Below, piece after piece: positions 35,103-46,650 of a stretch of 64,000 nt of DNA. The first letter of the stretch is position 1, and every line of letters begins with the position of its first letter. Source of the stretch: Morella rubra (taxonomy: Eukaryota; Streptophyta; Magnoliopsida; Fagales; Myricaceae); NCBI GenBank assembly GCA_003952965.2, contig CM025850.1:3876746-3940745 (forward strand), given 5' to 3'. The position numbers and the translations under genes are program-made. The notes under the pieces are model-generated. The model was not told the DNA's origin. It was given only the letters and a program-made list of their open reading frames with translations, and made no database searches.

Positions 35103-35800
35103 TTAAGCTTTAGGAAGTCTCAAACCTCTTTCAGAATTTGTTATTAGGCTCATGCTACCGTTGGAATTGAATGGAGTCTGGCATTGACAGCAAATATTGT
35201 TGGATATGCAAAGGAATAGTATCTTGTACGCGGAAGCCATCTTGTTGGCAGTGAACAACTTCAAACCTCTCTGCAAAGCAGCATGCCCTTTCTTCTCCCA
35301 GACTTCTCTGCCATCAATCCAAGCTCTATAGAGGGCGTCTTTCAATGAAGTAACCATTGGTGAAAATGTATAGCCTATTTCTGAGCTGACAATAACTGAT
35401 CCCGTAATGCTGGCCAGCCTCGTCGTCATTAGTGGCTTCCTTGAAAGCGATGCTTCTAACAAAGTAATATCCAACCCCTGAGCTCGAAGAGTTGGGTTTA
35501 CAAAAATATCAATAGCATTGTAAAACATCTTCAGTTGAGTTTGATCCAGCGGCCCCAGAACCCGTACATTTTCCCCAAGATTTCTGTATCTTGCAGCCCA
35601 AGGACCATCCCCAGCAACAAGAACAACACTGTTTCCCGAAACGTTTCATTTTCCTTAAACATCTGCCTCAGAGCTTCAAACATGAATGGGTATCCTTTGT
35701 CCCTTACCAATCTCCCAGCCATTCCTAGAACCAATGACTTAGAATCTGGCGAGGAAGAAGAAGCACTGCGTGCGGGTCTGAAAATTTTGAAAGTCGCAGA
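35103..35800 (-). pseudogene. GT4-type glycosyltransferase C-terminal fragment, left copy
   Basis: The minus strand encodes the donor-binding half of a GT-B glycosyltransferase (Glycos_transf_1). From 35734 it reads LGMAGRLVRDKGYPFMFEAL. In the next frame it reads VLVAGDGPWAARY and LGPLDQTQLKMFYNAIDIFV. Then come NPTLRAQGLDITLLEASLSR and ASITGSVIVSSEIGYTFSP, which contain the family's E-x7-E-like region. A single missing base near 35640 (after NETFRE) splits the frame. The N-terminal acceptor half is absent: similarity stops just upstream at about 35800, beside a LINE piece. The right copy has the same frameshift, so it predates the duplication. Confidence 0.75.
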
Positions 35801-35844
35801 TTAAATCATTTTAATTTATGTGACGCGATCTGAGCTCTTAGATT

Positions 35845-36345
35845 TTGAAGACGCGATCCTGGCCGTTGGATTTTGGTGAGAAAGCTGCAGTAGCGGAGCT
35901 TATTTGCGGCACAACCTGGAACTGGCCAATTGGTGACTTCTGGAGAATGTTGGCTAATCAAACTCAAGCCACGTTTCACCCTTGGCCAAACAGAAGAGAT
36001 AGGCTAATATGGTCTCCAATTCCAGATGGTATGTTTTCGGTCTCTTCCGCCATTTGTTCTCTAGCACCATCTCACCGGAAGGTGGCTTGGTGCCGAATTC
36101 GCTGGGGAGCCAGCCATGCACCGAGGCTCTCTTTTATTTCCTGGCTAGCAATTAAAAAGTGGCTTTCTACTAGGACAGCCTTGGGGAACAGGGGAATTGA
36201 TAATGACTTGTGTTGTCTGTCGTGTGGAGGAGGGCCGGAGGATGTAGACCATTTGCTTTTTCAATGCTCCTTCTCTCACCGGATTTGGACTTGGACAGTG
36301 ATCGGTATTATTTTTCTTAAAATTTCAGGGTATAAAAATTTTTAG
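35845..36345 (+). mobile_element. L1-type LINE 3' fragment (zf-RVT domain), left copy
   Basis: A 166-codon open frame shows the linker and zinc-binding domain that follows plant LINE reverse transcriptases. It reads RRDRLIWSPIPDGMFSVSSA, then GASHAPRLSFISWLAIKKW, then LSCGGGPEDVDHLLFQC with Cys/His spacing of zf-RVT. Reverse transcriptase and endonuclease are absent, so it is a piece only. It is head-to-head with the truncated glycosyltransferase. It differs in sequence from the large LINE at 49276-54740. AT-rich sequence with MITE-like 'cacacccat' follows to 36490. Confidence 0.7.
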
Positions 36346-36866
36346 TAAAATAAATATTTTAAAATTTTTAATTTTTAATATATATATATATTTTATCTTT
36401 CATAAATTTTAATATTTTAAATATTTAAAAAATTTTAAAAATATTCTTCAAAATTTTAAAAAAAAAACACACACCCATAGTGTCATTATTTTTTTTTTAC
36501 TGGAGGGAAGTGGTCCAAATGGATGACAGCCAATATGAGAGCAAGGGCGCTACTTGCTAGGATTTTAAGACTCATGCCCACCACGGCAATATTTTTTTTT
36601 TTCTTGTCACTACGTCAATATATTATGTGTGGAGAGAACGTAACTCCAGAATTTTCAGAGGTAACTTTAGAAGGTATAATACGTAATTTTAATTACATTT
36701 GTACAGTATACGGAGGATACAAATACTCATTTTGTCAGAGTTTTTTCTCTTGCTACCTGGACTAGACCCATCCTTTGTACAGTTCTTAGGGAATTAATAC
36801 ACTTTCCAATTACCCAAAAAAAACACATCTTTGCAAAGAGGTATAAAGGAAGGAAACGGAATGCAC

Positions 36867-37026
36867 ATATGTCGAACTTCAAAACTTGAGTTATAAAAGA
36901 GGAATTCCTCCTCGGTCATCTCGTGCCCTCTTCATAAAAGTCGCAATCCTCTTCAGCCATTTGCTCCTCTTCAGAGCCGCTACCCTTTGCTTCTATTTGC
37001 TTCTCTTCCGGTTTAACCATATCCAT
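36867..37026 (-). pseudogene. Isolated exon 1 of the cystatin-like family, left copy
   Basis: The minus strand from 37026 reads MDMVKPEEKQ and later EEEQMAEEDCDFYEEG, matching exon 1 of the copy at 45875. One base is lost before the HEMT segment, so MTEEEF is out of frame. No exon 2 or 3 follows within 1 kb. It is a dead fragment. The flank to 38483 is cystatin-unit 3' sequence. Confidence 0.65.
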
Positions 37027-38483
37027 GATTCTCCAAACAACCGGCCAACAACGAGAGCAACGAGAAGACGAACCATAATCCCTATTAACTCGCACAAGCA
37101 AGCATAAAACAAGCCTAATGCATGGTATCTCTTTTTTTATCCCCCGTCCATAATTATTTGGTATATCAAAAAATATCAAAAAAAAAAAAACCTCGCAAAT
37201 CATGCCACAAGCCCTCAGCATAATCTAATAAGATAGATGTACCATATATATAAAACGGCTATCCACACATATCCACAATTACTACTTGTTCCATTCCAAT
37301 TATGTATTACATATTCCCCAATAACCTTCTTAAATTGCATGAGCATGTCACCCCTGAAGAATCTCTTCTCTTCACAATCTCTTCACGGTACTCGACCTGA
37401 AAGTAACAAAGAAAAATGTCACCGCCCCTAAAATACATACAAAAGAACCCACCCACGCAGCAGCAATAGGTCCATGTTAAAAGGCCATGAAAAAGAAAAT
37501 ATTCTCAACTCAATTAAAATATATGATTCTCTCAGACCATGTTTTTCATTGTCCCCCTCACAAAATTTGTCCTTCATGGTCCAACTTAAAATTTGCCTGT
37601 CAGACTACAGATCTTCTCTCGGTGCTGGCATATTACAGAATCAGAGAAAGTAAAGAAAGACTTGTGTGTGATGTCTCTGTCTAAATGAATCTTTTGGAGT
37701 AAGGGCCCAAATTCATGGGATCTTGACAATAGTATATATATATGCCACACCCAATAGCCACAGAATTTGCCAAATTTTCGTAAGACTTATGCAAATTGAT
37801 TTATAAATCCTACTGAAGTATTAAGCAGTGGATTATCCAGCAGAACGCAAGCTCAGGACCCCAAATGAAAAACCACTAACAGTACGTGGAAAACCCAATG
37901 ACAAGCACAACCACTGCGTAAATACTTCAAAAGGATAAGCAAATCAATTTATGTTAATTACTAGTAACAACAAACAAAAAAGTCTACAACAGAGAAGTAA
38001 ATTTAAGCTGCTTTGATTTGAGAAACGTCTTAAAGCATTGTCTATAATCAAGAACTTAGCGCTCAAAAGAATTAAAGGAACCTCGTAATCAAGAACTTTG
38101 CATGTGTGAGACTTGGTCCGACAAAAAAAGGTGCCGAGTGTAGTTATCTTAGGAGAGAGATTTTGTGCATGAAATATTTCATAAATAGATAGCCTCAAGA
38201 AGGGAGCAAAGGACAATTGTTTACAAGAAACAAATATTCACGTATAGAGATCATTGGCGAATGAAAGGCAGGACAAAAGGAGCAGACTTGACAGAGAGTC
38301 AAAAAAACCCATTACAGCAAAGTATTCTTGCATCCTCTCACATTTACTACCAACTATGGCTTTGGGCATAATGACAACAACTATATAACAAGCACTTATA
38401 ACAAAACATTACCATCATCTCAGCAACTCAAATCACACTTGCATATCATGAAATAGACATACTAACCATTTCAATGGTGCCTT

Positions 38484-38660
38484 TTAGGGCTGTTCAGTGC
38501 CACCGGAAAAATCCGGTGGCACCGACACCGGTACCGGCACCGGCACCGGGTTGCCGGTATCCGGCTTCACCGGTGCCGGTGCCGGTTTAATATTTTAGGA
38601 AAAACTGGTGGTATTCCCGGTTCCCGGGTTATTTGCGGTGCCACAACCTTGGATGTCTAT
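38484..38660 (+). mobile_element. hAT-like end with dense CCGG repeats
   Basis: Begins 'tagggctgttcagtgccacc' directly where the left duplication copy ends. It continues with about ten ACCGG/CCGGT units ('ccggtaccggcaccggcacc'). TGTTCA ends with CCGG-rich subterminal repeats fit plant hAT elements. The opposite end was not identified. Confidence 0.45.
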
Positions 38661-40330
38661 GCTGTTGGTGAAGGTTAAAAACTCTGATTTACCCAATGTT
38701 GTTTCGGGGTGTAGCCTAATATCAAATGCTAATATTTTTAAAGGGATAAACACTTTATGATGATAAATTTTGGGCGTCAAAAAATTAATTTTTGTTAAGA
38801 TCGGAGAAAGTTTTTAACTGAAGGTGTATAATGTCTAAAATTTTTAATGTTTGTGTACAATGTGACAAAAGTGATCGGTCAAGATTTTAATTTTGCATCA
38901 GTTTCTGTTTTTTCTTAGGCTATTCTGATAGACAATAGAAATACATTGTTTATTTTCCTCAAGTGAGAGATTCTTCATCACATGCTGTAAAAGTTCAGAG
39001 AAAGGAAGAACAGCGGAGAAGAAGAGGGAGCAATTAAATAAACTTCACATGTATTTAGTAGTGATTACATTACATCTTGTCTGTTTATATGGACTCACTG
39101 TATAACTAATTAGGTAACAGCCTCTCTAACAAGGATATAAAGCATGAAGGTTTGGTAGGGATTATATATCAAGGTTGATGGCATGTCTGTTGACACGCCA
39201 GTAAGTGTTCGAACGGCACGTACGTTATATACATAACCGACATTATCAAGGGCTTAACGAGCACCTTACACGTCATAAAAGCCATTACTCTACATAACCA
39301 ACGGATCAACGATCTTAAACTTAATACGAGATCGTACGAACGTGTTTCCAAATATGGAGCATGTGAGATGTCCTTACGGCTGTAATCGCATAAAAGGCGT
39401 GTCTAAATCTTTTCCTCTTTCCGCAGACTTTCGGGGTTAGAAATATCCAGAGCGGAAAAACCGTTTCCACTTTTTCATTTTGGATCAATCCAGTCTATTA
39501 CTATGTCTACCATTTGATTAAAGAAAAGAGTTAGCAAACTAGAGTTGTTCAAACGACAATTATGGTAGCATTGCTCATTTTAATGAAATTTTTAATATGT
39601 ATGGTCTAAAAAATTTCAGAGTATTATTGATATTGATTGAAGAGTTATATTAAATCTGATTGATTCATTAATTTTTTCCTAAATTTAAGAGTCTCCAATT
39701 CAAAATTTTATTTAATAGTATATTTAAAGAAAATTTAATATTAAGGTCTGAGCATATTGATTGAAGATGCCTATTAAATTAAATCTCTTCGATTAAAGAA
39801 ACATTAACTTTTCAAATTTTTTTGGTATTTATAAAGTTTCCGTTCAATCCTACAAAATTTTCTTATTTAAATATATTAATTGTAATTAATTCAAAGAAAC
39901 CCTATACATTACAATTTAATGGCTTTTCTCTTAAACTTTTTAACACAATATTTGTGTCAAATACCAACAATATAGTAATATTATCTCTATTATGTTTTTT
40001 ACAATTTTTTATTGAAGCTTCTCAACTCTTATCTTTTCTCACTAAAGTCATACCTTTATTATTCTAAATTTTTTACTTTAATTTTATTTTAAGTTGTATT
40101 TGTTTTAGTTATCATATTTGTAATGTAGTTTTATTTTACTGTTTTATAAAAATTTATTGACAATAATGTAAGGGTTAAAAAGTTTTTTACAATTAAAACT
40201 AATAAAATCGTAGGACGTAAAGATTAAATAGATAGTATATTATCAATTAAAAAAATATATTAACAAATCTATATAAAAATTGCTTTAATACTTTTGATAA
40301 TTTTTATTAATATTTTATTTTTAAAATATA
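38661..40330. other. Unique spacer between the two duplication copies
   Basis: AT-rich sequence with no recognised gene. A less AT-rich block at about 39180-39450 ('cgaacggcacgtacgttata') is of unknown origin. The stretch to 40330 may be the interior of a decayed transposon ending at 40381. Confidence 0.4.
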
Positions 40331-40381
40331 TTTTATAAAGAGTTTGGCTTAAGGCCTCAATTATGTTAGAGCCACCCCTGC
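40331..40381 (-). mobile_element. Second hAT-like terminus
   Basis: Read on the minus strand from 40381 the sequence starts CAGGGGTGGCTCTAACATAA, then TTGAGGCCTTAAGCC. CAGGGG-CGGCTCT ends with a following AGGCC block are typical of a common plant hAT group. No coding sequence is recognisable inward. Confidence 0.5.
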
Positions 40382-40761
40382 TTCGGAGAGCAGACCAGAA
40401 TCACATGATGTTCGTCTCGATCTCCGACAGGACACGTCGCCACCCTTTGTTTGAATCTACGACATTTTCAAGTAAAGTAAAATAGAAGAGAAGTGGTCGA
40501 CTAATTGCAAACCCTTTACTTCTTTTTTCTGAGTTCCGAGTGACTACCGAATTCACTGAAAGTACCGTTCTTACTTTGACAGCACAGATTTAAAAATTCT
40601 GCCAAAATAACTAGGAAAGGTCGAGCTTGGCTTCTGCCCCAACTTTCATTACATGTCACATCTGCTATGGACTTCACCTTTCTCATCGTTGTGGCTCTAG
40701 GCTCGATCAAAAGCCTCTGCTTCTTTGAAACAGAGTTCTTATTCCTTGGCTCTGCTAACTT

Positions 40762-41486
40762 TCAAAATGCTGCATTATCACAACCATAGTTAAGCTTTAG
40801 AAGTCTCAAACCTCTTTCAGAATTTGTTATTAGGCTCATGCTACCGTTGGAATTGAATGGAGTCTGGCATTGACAGCAAATATTGTTGGATATGCAAAGG
40901 AATAGTATCTTGTACGCGGAAGCCATCTTGTTGGCAGTGAACAACTTCAAACCTCTCTGCAAAGCAGCATGCCCTTTCTTCTCCCAGACTTCTCTGCCAT
41001 CAATCCAAGCTCTATAGAGGGCGTCTTTCAATGAAGTAACCGTTGGTGAAAATGTATAGCCTATTTCTGAGCTGACAATAACTGATCCCGTAATGCTGGC
41101 CAGCCTCGTCGTCATTAGTGGCTTCCTTGAAAGCGATGCTTCTAACAAAGTAATATCCAACCCCTGAGCTCGAAGAGTTGGGTTTACAAAAATATCAATA
41201 GCATTGTAAAACATCTTCAGTTGAGTTTGATCCAGCGGCCCCAGAACCCGTACATTTTCCCCAAGATTTCTGTATCTTGCAGCCCAAGGACCATCCCCAG
41301 CAACAAGAACAACACTGTTTCCCGAAACGTTTCATTTTCCTTAAACATCTGCCTCAGAGCTTCAAACATGAATGGGTATCCTTTGTCCCTTACCAATCTC
41401 CCAGCCATTCCTAGAACCAATGACTTAGAATCTGGCGAGGAAGAAGAAGCACTGCGTGCGGGTCTGAAAATTTTGAAAGTCGCAGA
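40762..41486 (-). pseudogene. GT4-type glycosyltransferase C-terminal fragment, right copy
   Basis: Same fragment as 35103-35800, with the same frameshift after NETFRE. It encodes FSPTVTSLKDALYRAWIDGR, where the left copy has FSPMVTS. The end differs slightly because a base is lost near 40800 (RGLRLLKLNYG instead of RGLRLPKA). It is non-functional as it stands, because the acceptor half and the start are missing. Confidence 0.75.
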
Positions 41487-41589
41487 TTAAATCATTTTAA
41501 TTTATGTGACGCGATCTGAGCTCTTAGATTTTGAAGACGCGATCCTGGCCGTTGGATTTTGGTGAGAAAGCTGCAGTAGCGGAGCTTAT

Positions 41590-42003
41590 TTGCGGCACAA
41601 CCTGGAACTGGCCAATTGGTACTTCTGGAGAATGTTGGCTAATCAAACTCAAGCCACGTTTCACCCTTGGCCAAACAGAAGAGATAGGCTAATATGGTCT
41701 CCAATTCCAGATGGTATGTTTTCGGTCTCTTCCGCCATTTGTTCTCTAGCACCATCTCACCGGAAGGTGGCTTGGTGCCGAATTCGCTGGGGAGCCAGCC
41801 ATGCACCGAGGCTCTCTTTTATTTCCTGGCTAGCAATTAAAAAGTGGCTTTCTACTAGGACAGCCTTGGGGAACAGGGAATTGATAATGACTTGTGTTGT
41901 CTGTCGTGTGGAGGAGGCCGGAGGATGTAGACCATTTGCTTTTTCAATGCTCCTTCTCTCACCGGATTTGGACTTGGACAGTGATCGGTATTATTTTTCT
42001 TAA
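41590..42003 (+). mobile_element. L1-type LINE 3' fragment (zf-RVT domain), right copy
   Basis: Counterpart of 35845-36345. The frame is broken relative to the left copy by missing G residues around 41876 and 41914, splitting the zinc-binding segment between two frames. The zf-RVT phrase VDHLLFQCSFSHRIW is still present from about 41924. Confidence 0.7.
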
Positions 42004-42551
42004 AATTTCAGGGTATAAAAATTTTAGTAAAATAAATATTTTAAAATTTTTAATTTTTAATTTATATATATATATATTTTATCTTTCATAAATTTTAATA
42101 TTTTAAATATTTAAAAATTTAAAAATATTCTTCAAAATTTAAAAAAAAAAAACACACACCCATAGTGTCATTATTTTTTTTTTACTGGAGGGAAGTGGTC
42201 CAAATGGATGACAGCCAACATGAGAGCAAGGGCACTACTTGCTAGGATTTTAAGACTCATGCCCACCACGGCAATATTTTTTTTTTTCTTGTCACTACGT
42301 CAATATATTATGTGTGGAGAGAACGTAACTCCAGAATTTTCAGAGGTAACTTTAGAAGGTATAATACGTAATTTTAATTACATTTGTACAGTATACGGAG
42401 GATACAAATACTCATTTTGTCAGAGTTTTTTCTCTTGCTACCTGGACTAGACCCATCCTTTGTACAGTTCTTAGGGAATTAATACACTTTCCAATTACCC
42501 AAAAAAAACACATCTTTGCAAAGAGGTATAAAGGAAGGAAACGGAATGCAC

Positions 42552-42711
42552 ATATGTCGAACTTCAAAACTTGAGTTATAAAAGAGGAATTCCTCCTCGG
42601 TCATCTCGTGCCCCCTTCATAAAAGTCGCAATCCTCTTCAGCCATTTGCTCCTCTTCAGAGCCGCTACCCTTTGCTTCTATTTGCTTCTCTTCCGGTTTA
42701 ACCATATCCAT
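42552..42711 (-). pseudogene. Isolated exon 1 of the cystatin-like family, right copy
   Basis: Equivalent of 36867-37026, with MDMVKPEEKQ and the same missing base before HEMT. It is followed on the minus-strand 5' side by LINE-adjacent AT-rich sequence and has no downstream exons. Confidence 0.65.
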
Positions 42712-44191
42712 GATTCTCCAAACAACCGGCCAACAACGAGAGCAACGAGAAGACGAACCATAATCCCTATTAACTCGCACAAGCAAGCATAAAACAAGCC
42801 TAATGCATGGTATCTCTTTTTTTATCCCCCGTCCATAATTATTTGGTATATCAAAAAATATCAAAAAAAAAAAAACCTCGCAAATCATGCCACAAGCCCT
42901 CAGCATAATCTAATAAGATAGATGTACCATATATATAAAACGGCTATCCACACATATCCACAATTACTACTTGTTCCATTCCAATTATGTATTACATATT
43001 CCCCAATAACCTTCTTAAATTGCATGAGCATGTCACCCCTGAAGAATCTCTTCTCTTCACAATCTCTTCACGGTACTCGACCTGAAAGTAACAAAGAAAA
43101 ATGTCACCGCCCCTAAAATACATACAAAAGAACCCACCCACGCAGCAGCAATAGGTCCATGTTAAAAGGCCATGAAAAAGAAAATATTCTCAACTCAATT
43201 AAAATATATGATTCTCTCAGACCATGTTTTTCATTGTCCCCCTCACAAAATTTGTCCTTCATGGTCCAACTTAAAATTTGCCTGTCAGACTACAGATCTT
43301 CTCTCGGTGCTGGCATATTACAGAATCAGAGAAAGTAAAGAAAGACTTGTGTGTGATGTCTCTGTCTAAATGAATCTTTTGGAGTAAGGGCCCAAATTCA
43401 TGGGATCTTGACAATAGTATATATATATGCCACACCCAATAGCCACAGAATTTGCCAAATTTTCGTAAGACTTATGCAAATTGATTTATAAATCCTACTG
43501 AAGTATTAAGCAGTGGATTATCCAGCAGAACGCAAGCTCAGGACCCCAAATGAAAAACCACTAACAGTACGTGGAAAACCCAATGACAAGCACAACCACT
43601 GCGTAAATACTTCAAAAGGATAAGCAAATCAATTTATGTTAATTACTAGTAACAACAAACAAAAAAGTCTACAACAGAGAAGTAAATTTAAGCTGCTTTG
43701 ATTTGAGAAACGTCTTAAAGCATTGTCTATAATCAAGAACTTAGCGCTCAAAAGAATTAAAGGAACCTCGTAATCAAGAACTTTGCATGTGTGAGACTTG
43801 GTCCGACAAAAAAAGGTGCCGAGTGTAGTTATCTTAGGAGAGAGATTTTGTGCATGAAATATTTCATAAATAGATAGCCTCAAGAAGGGAGCAAAGGACA
43901 ATTGTTTACAAGAAACAAATATTCACGTATAGAGATCATTGGCGAATGAAAGGCAGGACAAAAGGAGCAGACTTGACAGAGAGTCAAAAAAACCCATTAC
44001 AGCAAAGTATTCTTGCATCCTCTCACATTTACTACCAACTATGGCTTTGGGCATAATGACAACAACTATATAACAAGCACTTATAACAAAACATTACCAT
44101 CATCTCAGCAACTCAAATCACACTTGCATATCATCATACTAACCATTTCAATGGTGCCTTTGCCAAAACCATTCTGTCCGAATGCATGAAC

Positions 44192-44960
44192 CTACTTGAG
44201 GGGCGAAAGAAAAAATACGAATAAGCCATCAACCTCGTGCGTATGTAGAGCTTCACTACATAAACAAGTACTAACTTCTAATATATAAGTCAAAATAGTA
44301 GTCAAGGCTGCGCTAAAGAAAACCCACATCCCATTAATCACTCTCAAAACTTTCAATTGCCAAGCATGCAAGTACACTTTCTCATCACATATCATCTGCA
44401 TCACATATTATCTGTATCCCAGACCAGCTACAAAAAAACAGTAACAGATAATGCAAAAACTAGAACTAAAAAGAAAGACTTAGTGGTGGAGATTGTTGGA
44501 TTCATGAAGAATGTTCTTCTCGCCTTGACTACGACAAGTTTTTGAAGAACCAACAGCAAAGAAGCAGGCAATATTATTCAGGAAAGGGCAACAGTAATTT
44601 GAAAAAGAACAAGAGGATCAAGGACAAAAAGGCAAACGGAGAGTTGAGGGCCAAAACCTAGTAGAACAAGAAGGTAGGGTTGAAGGACTACAATACTACC
44701 AGTGGAGTGATACAGACATGAGAAAGACAAGAAGACAATCTGGAGAGGACGTCTGGTATTTGTGAAGCCATATTGGCTATAGCATATCTTAGATATCCTT
44801 GAAATAACCTAAAATGGCTACGCTCTTTAAAGGGTGCCACTCAAACATTTTTTTAATGTACAATGATCAAATCTTTTTTAGCTATAAAAAAAAAAAAACT
44901 GTCACAGGGCCATGGCCCTGAAAAAACTGAATGGCACAAGAGGAGCCCTGTCACGGATTC
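44192..44960 (-). repeat. Conserved 3' flank of cystatin-like gene copy 3
   Basis: Matches the flanks of copies 1 and 2. The minus-strand frame at 44192-44404 gives WQLKVLRVINGMWVFFSA, then LTTILTYILEVSTCLCSEAL. The same segment at 4175-4280 lies beside the exon-less remnant. Confidence 0.55.
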
Positions 44961-45104
44961 CTATTCCCTCGGATTAACGCCCTCGTGGGAGGTCCACTTA
45001 ACATAATTACAGAGATCTTTCCATCTATCAAGCGAATTTGCTAAGGCGAACAAAAACAATAACCTCATAGAATTAAGTGCCCAAGTTGCGAAGACATTAT
45101 CCAA

Positions 45105-45875
45105 TCACTCGACATTACCTTGCTCAAAATCAGGAGGTTTTAGCCTAAAAGATAGTACCGACGTTTCAACTATCCCCCTGAAGACCTCAGATTGATAGGT
45201 CTTAATCGTGCCTCCGTCAGCAAGATCCTTGGCGTCAAAGGTTATGTAAAATATGAATCCAGCGACAACCACACACATCACCTTCAAAACCTTCACAAAC
45301 TCCAGCTTGCCTTTCGTTTTCTGCACAGCATCTAATCTCATCATGTACAGATACTAGCTATCACTGAAGATCGCTATTTTATGATATTTTCTGTGTCTAA
45401 ACGAACGGTAGATTTAAAAATAATTTCTCCTTCAGAAACCAACAAAGAAACAAAACAAAAACAACAAAAAAACACACTTCGAATCGACGGTTGTATTCGT
45501 CGATTGCAATCTGTGCAAACCGACCGATCTCGATGCGTTCCATCTCATCCGTTACGTCGCATGGTTGGATCATACCACAAGAGAAGACGTCAGGCATGGC
45601 GGGAACGTCAAAGCCCTAAACCGGGATCAACAAAAAGCGATTAATTCTATTTTCCGTTTAAACAAAAATAACATCTGGCATAGGAAGAGGCATAAACGAA
45701 GGGAACGGATTGCACATACGTCGGACTTCAAAACATGAGAGCTATAGAAGAGCTCTTCCTCGTCGGTCATCTCGTGGAGCCCATCATTATAAAAGTCGTC
45801 ATCGGCCATTTGCTTGTCTTTGGAGCCGCTACCCTCTGCTCCCATTTGCTTCTCTTCCGGTTTAACCATATCCAT
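45105..45875 (-). CDS. Cystatin-like domain protein, copy 3 (three exons)
   Basis: Exons on the minus strand are 45875-45720, 45615-45478 and 45320-45105, phase 0, giving 169 residues. Exon 1 is MDMVKPEEKQMGAEGSGS, then HEMTDEEELFYSSHVLKSD. Exon 2 begins GFDVPAMPDVFSCGMIQPCD and ends FAQIAIDEYNRRFE. Exon 3 has KLEFVKVLKVMCVVVAGF, YITFDAKDLADGG and FRLKPPDFEQ. It is the most divergent of the three intact copies, but every splice site is kept. The loop is CVVVAG instead of QxVxG, again arguing against classical papain inhibition. An in-frame ATG eight codons upstream (45899) exists. The 45875 start is preferred because all copies share MDM there. Confidence 0.75.
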
Positions 45876-46379
45876 GATTCTCCAACAGCCGGCCAACAAT
45901 GAGAGCGGCGAGAAGACGAACCCTCTCTAACTACTCGCACAACAAAGCAGAAAACAAAACTAACGGTGTATGTTTGTTATCCCCTCGTCGATATATTGGT
46001 TGCTTTTTAGCGTTTTTTTTTTTTAAATGAAAAAACGTGAGTTTGCACCCTAAATTTTTAAAACAATTTAATCTTTTTTTTTCTTAACAAAATATTCTAA
46101 TCTCAATATCACATAAGCCTAAAACTTTTAAAATCACCTAATTTCCAGCCTGAAATGAAATCCCACCATCCGTTTCATATGAATTATTTATAGTATGATT
46201 TTGACAGGAGCTAATTTATTAAATTTTTTAGAGAAATCACATTTGTAATCCTCAGATTTTACTCTCTTTTACTAATTAGTCACTGGATTTTAAAAATTCA
46301 AATTTCAATCATTGATCTTGTAACCTCTCTAAAATTCAAATTGCACCCCGAATCAATTGGAAGTATAACCTAACAAGGA

Positions 46380-46650
46380 CATAGTTTAGGGGGGTGATTT
46401 TGCAACGAATAATAGTGTAGAAATATTTTTGAGAAAAGGGTGATAAGTTGCGAGTGTAATTTGTTCTATTCACGTGTAACGTATGTGGATGGATTCCGTT
46501 CAAATTGATGGCTCAAATCGGTTCAGGGACAGAACCACAACAATGACATAATTAAGGAGGGTGAGTTGCAACGAGTGATAATTTATGGAATAATCGAGAA
46601 AATGGTGATAGTTCATGAGGAGTTATTAAAACTTTCTTTAAATCAAGATG
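46380..46650. mobile_element. Foldback/MITE relative of 22728-23060 (degraded)
   Basis: Phrases such as 'gggtgagttgcaacgagtga' and 'gataatttatggaataatcg' match the internal text of the two elements at 22.7-23.5 kb. The right side ends 'gatagttcatgaggagttat'. The left end is not clear. The rest of 45960-47800 holds no gene; parts match 4640-5480. Confidence 0.5.

Larger units (their letters stand above)
34748..38483. repeat. Segmental duplication, left copy
   Basis: Aligns with 40546-44160. Over most of its length the offset is 5685-5686 bases. The match is near-perfect apart from small indels, a roughly 95-base stretch (about 34791-34889) lacking in the right copy, and a few substitutions. 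It carries a truncated glycosyltransferase, a LINE tail piece, a lone cystatin-like exon 1 and cystatin-unit flank sequence. On its right it breaks at the hAT-like end at 38484, where the right copy continues into a full cystatin-like gene. Confidence 0.9.
40546..44160. repeat. Segmental duplication, right copy
   Basis: Near-identical to 34748-38483. Differences include a deletion relative to 34791-34889, loss of one G near 41876 and another near 41914, and a few substitutions such as the Thr/Met change in the glycosyltransferase segment. On its right it runs on without a break into the cystatin-like gene at 45105-45875. Confidence 0.9.

Noticed and set aside
38484-38660. CRISPR-like or tandem-repeat array
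   Set aside because: The CCGG units are short, irregular and unspaced, and fit transposon subterminal repeats in a plant genome.
39169-39450. LTR retrotransposon end
   Set aside because: The block differs in composition, but no TG...CA terminal repeat pair, primer-binding site or polyprotein text was found, so no element is called.
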